Shown here piece after piece: positions 8,141-10,630 of a stretch of 10,630 nt of DNA (positions within the stretch are counted from its first letter, which is position 1; every line of letters starts with the position of its first letter). The stretch is from Spongospora subterranea. Its lineage: Eukaryota; Endomyxa; Phytomyxea; Plasmodiophorida; Plasmodiophoridae. Where the stretch lies: the NCBI GenBank assembly GCA_900404475.1, contig OUQQ01000542.1, positions 3,183 through 13,812 on the forward strand, in the 5' to 3' direction. Made by a program: the position numbers and the translations under genes. The notes under the pieces are model-generated. The model was not told the DNA's origin, did not search any database, and worked only from the letters and a program-made list of their open reading frames with translations.

Positions 8141-8404
8141 AGAAACCTGTGATTTGTTGTATTTCGTGCAATTGCTTTCGACAAACGGGCGCCTAGTCGG
8201 CCCTAGGAATGTGAGAAAGATCGTCTTTTTTGCCGTCTTCGTGGCTGTTGAGAAATTTCTGCAGCTTGTCTGTTTTTGCGTCTTGGAACGGCGAACTTTC
8301 ATGATCGTCGCGATTGTCTGACGATTGGTAAATCAAAACAGTTTCTATTGCACTTAAAGGCACTGAAACATTGAAAGCCGAACAAATTTTATTTCATCAC
8401 AGCA
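8141..8404. other. No recognised feature
   Basis: This AT-richer stretch leads up to the tRNA gene. An open frame of 90 codons spans 8049-8321, but only its start overlaps RT-like signal, and the rest shows no motif. I see neither RNase H remains nor an LTR end. Confidence 0.3.
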
Positions 8405-8488
8405 GCACTTGTGGCCGAGCGGTCTAAGGCGCCACCTTTAGGCGGTGGTCTTGGAAACAAGGCGCGGGTTCGAATCCCGTCGAGTGCA
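8405..8488 (+). tRNA. tRNA-Leu (anticodon UAG)
   Basis: The 84-nt cloverleaf closes well. The acceptor stem GCACTTG pairs with CGAGTGC (one G-T pair) with discriminator A. The D arm is GCC/GGC, and the anticodon stem CCACC/GGTGG has loop TTTAGGC, so the anticodon is TAG at 8439-8441. A long variable arm (CTTG/CAAG) fits the class II type expected of Leu, and the T arm is GCGGG/CCCGT. The Pol III promoter is intact: A box TGGCCGAGCGG at 8412-8422 and B box GGTTCGAATCC at 8467-8477. There is no intron and no encoded CCA. It decodes CUA (and CUN by wobble). It is the only clearly intact feature between two decayed retroelements. Confidence 0.96.
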
Positions 8489-8502
8489 TTTGTGTTACGA
8501 TA

Positions 8503-8507
8503 TTTTT
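8503..8507 (+). terminator. Pol III T-run terminator of tRNA-Leu
   Basis: Five consecutive T residues lie 15 nt after the mature tRNA end, as expected for RNA polymerase III termination. The run falls at or very near the junction with the Copia relic. Confidence 0.65.
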
Positions 8508-9268
8508 GCCGGTTGATGTGAATTCGCCACTATTGCCGGCGGGTAGCCGAACGTGTTTTCACATCTCATGATGCATTCAGGTGGTGAGTCAGCGGCCCAT
8601 GTCCTTTGCTGGCAAAGAAATATTGGGTGACGAACCGTGAGCGTTGATCAACAACCGGCATACAGTACCGGGATCCTTGGACTCTTCCACCCTGCATCGG
8701 GCCACAAAGATTAGTGTGTTTTAGAACTCTATCAAACTTCTCAACTTCTATGTTCAGGATCGCTAGTCGGAAATGGTAACCTGGTCGCCTTTCCCTTTTC
8801 ACAGGTTTTGCATTTGATAGACCCGTTGGCAGTCTTTGTCCATCAGCACTTGTATTGCCGGTGGCCTTGTTCTGACTACATCTCTTGCACGGTTCGCGTG
8901 GGAGAGTGGGTTTGTCTTTGATGCCAGGTGCTTATGGAGGCAACGTTGGCCTGACGCTTGTTGTGCTCTAATAGGCGTTCCCGTCGTGTACCAGATGCAA
9001 TCACTTCACCGCTTTTGTCGAGCTTGGATCCATGTTCGTCAAATGCCGCCTTGTCGATTGTCGCCGTCTTCGCATGCCTTCCCTATCGAAACGAGGCTTC
9101 GGTGTGCGGATGGAACGCAGAGGACGGATGACAGCTTGAAACCAACGTCGGCTTGACCATATCCGATGACAGGAACGGTTGACCCGTTTGCCATGGTAAG
9201 CATGTCGCCGCTTGCTTTGCCGATTAAGCTGATGTGAGGGCTAATTGACGATGTGGCTCGTCGGTGAC
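8508..9268 (-). pseudogene. Copia pol remnant: protease, GAG-pre-integrase and integrase N-part
   Basis: Fragments in shifting frames follow the Copia order. At 9239-9039 there is MANGSTVPVIGYG ... VLCVPSAHRSLVSIG, typical of the region after the protease active site. At 9043-8876 there is the lead into GAG-pre-integrase (GEVIASGTRRERLL). Around 8823-8741 lies the zinc-finger end KCKTCEKGKATRLPF. From about 8750 comes the integrase, with HTNLCGPM where families have HTDLCGPM, so the first catalytic Asp is Asn (codon 8712-8710). It continues with SRYCMPVVDQRSRF, then in another frame CENTFGYPPAIV, and finally GEFTSTGKN (about 8528-8500), matching the DNG.EF motif without its Asp. It is broken by several frameshifts and stops. 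Confidence 0.75.
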
Positions 9269-10324
9269 CTAGGAATTCGTAGGGTGAATGTTGGTGAGGA
9301 AGGTGGAGAAAGCGTAGTGACTGGAGTGCTTGTTATCCTTGTCTTTGTTGTCCTTACTCTTGCAGCGCATCTCGAAATGACCAATGGTGCCACAATTCTT
9401 GCAGATGTGCAGTTTGGCTCGACATTCAGTCGCGGTATGCCCCTTGCGCTTGCAATGTGTGCACGTTGCTCCATTCGCTTTCGTGAAGTTCGCTTGCTCG
9501 GGGGAGGATCTGCGAGGATTGTTCTTCGCATACGACGTTAATGTCTGCTCCAGTGTGCTGAAGTTTTTTCGATCTTCAGGGCCGTATAAGATCGTCTCTT
9601 GGATTGACTGCATGTGTTTCGGTAGTTTCCCAATGACGGTTGAAAATAGCTTACGGTCTGAAATTGGAGCGCCAGCGTTTGCTAGTGCACTTTTGACAAG
9701 TCGAACGCTCTTCAGAAACTTGAGTATATCATCGTGTTCACCTAGCCTTAAGTGCTCTAGTTGATCTTCTGCAGCTATGGCGTCCGCAGCTGATTTAATG
9801 TCGAAGTGATTCGTCAGTGATCTCCACGTAGATGCCAGATCAGGGCATTCCAACGTTAGTTCTTTGTACGTGTCGGAAAGAGACCTGTGCAGTAGCCAGT
9901 GTGCTAGGTCATGTCGTCGATCGAAGTCGGTGCTTGTCGATTGGCCACTGGGCGTGTCTGTAGTCGGGATGGGTTTTGTCTCTGCTGCAGCGCGAGCGTA
10001 GGCGATCGAGGCCTTCTCGAGATCTTGTTGCGCCTGTTGGAGTCGCTGTCGAAGGGAAACTACTTCTAGTGCCAACTGTTTGGCGTCGTTTTGCGCGAGG
10101 GCGGCGTCTGGGAGTCGTGAGCGCGCGTCTTCCAGTTCTGTGTTCGAGTCTTGTTGAAAGGCCCTCGTGGTGCCCGAGTGCGGTGACATCTCAATCCCAG
10201 TCATGATGTTGTATGCGTTGATGCACTTCATGCCCATGACAGCTTCCTTTCTCCACAGACGCCAGTTCTGTGCGGTCAGCGGTTGGGATGTCAACTGCTC
10301 CATGGAAACCGTGTGATCGCTCAT
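9269..10324 (-). CDS. gag: Copia-type Gag polyprotein with two CCHC zinc knuckles
   Basis: This 351-residue uninterrupted ORF has an N-terminal LTAQNWRLWRKEAV segment typical of Copia Gag (fl..dNY..W). A Gln/Leu/Ala-rich coiled coil follows at about 62-115, then a Thr/Ser/Pro linker. A helical Gag/UBN2-like region (about 130-260) includes LAHWLLHRSLSDTY and the ISDRKLFSTVIGKLP block. Two zinc knuckles fit C-x2-C-x4-H-x4-C exactly (Cys288-Cys301 and Cys308-Cys321), and a Lys/Asp-rich stretch follows them. Gag forms the virus-like particle and binds element RNA. ATG at 10324-10322 is chosen because the Gag N-terminus begins there. The terminal TAG falls where the protease active-site motif should be, so the ORF is probably the front of a formerly continuous gag-pol frame. 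Coiled coil between start and Gag core is unusual in my experience of the family. Confidence 0.85.
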   Translation of the reverse strand: MSDHTVSMEQLTSQPLTAQNWRLWRKEAVMGMKCINAYNIMTGIEMSPHSGTTRAFQQDSNTELEDARSRLPDAALAQNDAKQLALEVVSLRQRLQQAQQDLEKASIAYARAAAETKPIPTTDTPSGQSTSTDFDRRHDLAHWLLHRSLSDTYKELTLECPDLASTWRSLTNHFDIKSAADAIAAEDQLEHLRLGEHDDILKFLKSVRLVKSALANAGAPISDRKLFSTVIGKLPKHMQSIQETILYGPEDRKNFSTLEQTLTSYAKNNPRRSSPEQANFTKANGATCTHCKRKGHTATECRAKLHICKNCGTIGHFEMRCKSKDNKDKDNKHSSHYAFSTFLTNIHPTNS

Positions 10325-10630
10325 TGCTGGAGCGGAGCGTGTGTCTAAACAACGAATTCAGCGGTGGGGAAACTGGGCCCGGCTTTCTCGATGTTAGCAC
10401 AAGAGCGATGGAAGGAATCTGATCCTTAGTTTATTGTAAAGATCAATTGTCGGGTACGAGCCCGTTGATCCTTGCACGCGTAGTGTACGATATCATGCGT
10501 TGACATTCGGCGTTGGAAATTTGGGTTCGTAATCCATCAACTTGTTTCTCAACTACAAACTTACCGTCCCAAAAGGTACTATGATGGCACAAGGCCATCA
10601 TTCTCGGGTCCTTATATACCTAAGACTTTT
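10325..10630 (-). promoter_or_regulatory. Probable 5' LTR/leader of the Copia element
   Basis: Upstream of gag, the minus strand holds GGTATATAAG (TATA box, about 10620-10611). Some 10-30 bp downstream is a perfect 8-bp inverted repeat (10581-10601). Further down is a CAATAAAC string near 10435, which could be an LTR polyadenylation signal. I could not place an LTR boundary, a primer-binding site or a second LTR copy, so the LTR/leader assignment comes mainly from position. Confidence 0.45.
10581..10601. repeat. Perfect inverted repeat (8 bp arms, 5 bp loop)
   Basis: ATGATGGC at 10581-10588 and GCCATCAT at 10594-10601 flank ACAAG. The arms can form a hairpin in DNA or RNA. Relative to the minus-strand TATA box it would sit at or near the start of the element's transcript. 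Confidence 0.6.

Larger units (their letters stand above)
8508..10630 (-). mobile_element. Copia-type LTR retrotransposon, truncated and inactive
   Basis: Read on the minus strand, the order is probable LTR/leader (10630-10325), gag (10324-9269), protease-like, GAG-pre-integrase and integrase remains (9268-8508). This is the Ty1/Copia order. The element stops inside the integrase, next to the tRNA gene, so RT, RNase H and the 3' LTR are missing from this window. Gag is intact, while pol carries several frameshifts and stops. The 5' end may lie beyond the right edge. The left boundary falls somewhere between 8489 and about 8525. Confidence 0.8.

Noticed and set aside
9245..9541. Plus-strand frames opposite gag
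   Set aside because: They are shadows of the gag ORF, which has exact CCHC knuckles on the minus strand.
10451..10464. A CGGG/CCCG hairpin resembling a tRNA T-arm, considered as a primer-binding site
   Set aside because: The loop does not match the TTCRANY pattern, no LTR boundary abuts it, and a 4-bp stem is weak evidence.
1..10630. A CRISPR array, bacterial operon or prophage
   Set aside because: No regularly spaced repeats and no prokaryotic gene organisation; spliceosomal introns and Pol III boxes show a eukaryotic nuclear sequence.

Overview
The window reads as nuclear DNA of a eukaryotic microbe, most likely a fungus and possibly an early-diverging one. Three things point that way: genes packed with very short GT...AG introns, a low-molecular-weight (non-selenocysteine) thioredoxin reductase, and a hydrolase of the DUF1749/UPF0613 type. 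A Pol III tRNA gene and LTR-retrotransposon remains rule out a prokaryote. The placement within fungi is an inference; another microbial eukaryote is possible.

The left half (559-5332) is a compact gene cluster. A ten-exon plus-strand gene (559-2774) encodes a long coiled-coil protein that I do not recognise. It ends tail-to-tail, 91 bp from a single-exon minus-strand alpha/beta hydrolase (2866-3726). Behind the hydrolase, on the same strand, lies an eight-exon thioredoxin reductase (3909-5332). I rebuilt both spliced genes by eye: all 16 introns are 48-71 nt long, the phases match across every junction, and the reductase gives a full-length protein with both nucleotide-binding motifs and a CATC redox centre. 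It also has an in-frame upstream ATG that adds a presequence-like N-terminus. An 11-bp motif occurs three times just upstream.

The right half (about 5.4-10.6 kb) is a retrotransposon graveyard around one intact tRNA-Leu(UAG) gene (8405-8488). Left of the tRNA, on the plus strand, is a badly decayed Ty3/Gypsy-like relic in which integrase remains come before reverse-transcriptase remains. Right of the tRNA, on the minus strand, is a Copia-type element with an intact gag ORF (351 aa, two zinc knuckles), a broken protease/integrase region, and a probable LTR or leader at the right edge. The two relics converge on the tRNA.

The stretches 13-558, 5333-6330 and 8141-8404 hold no gene I can support. 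The proteins encoded here do not form an obvious pathway. The reductase would run the thioredoxin system; the hydrolase and the coiled-coil protein have no visible link to it beyond proximity.
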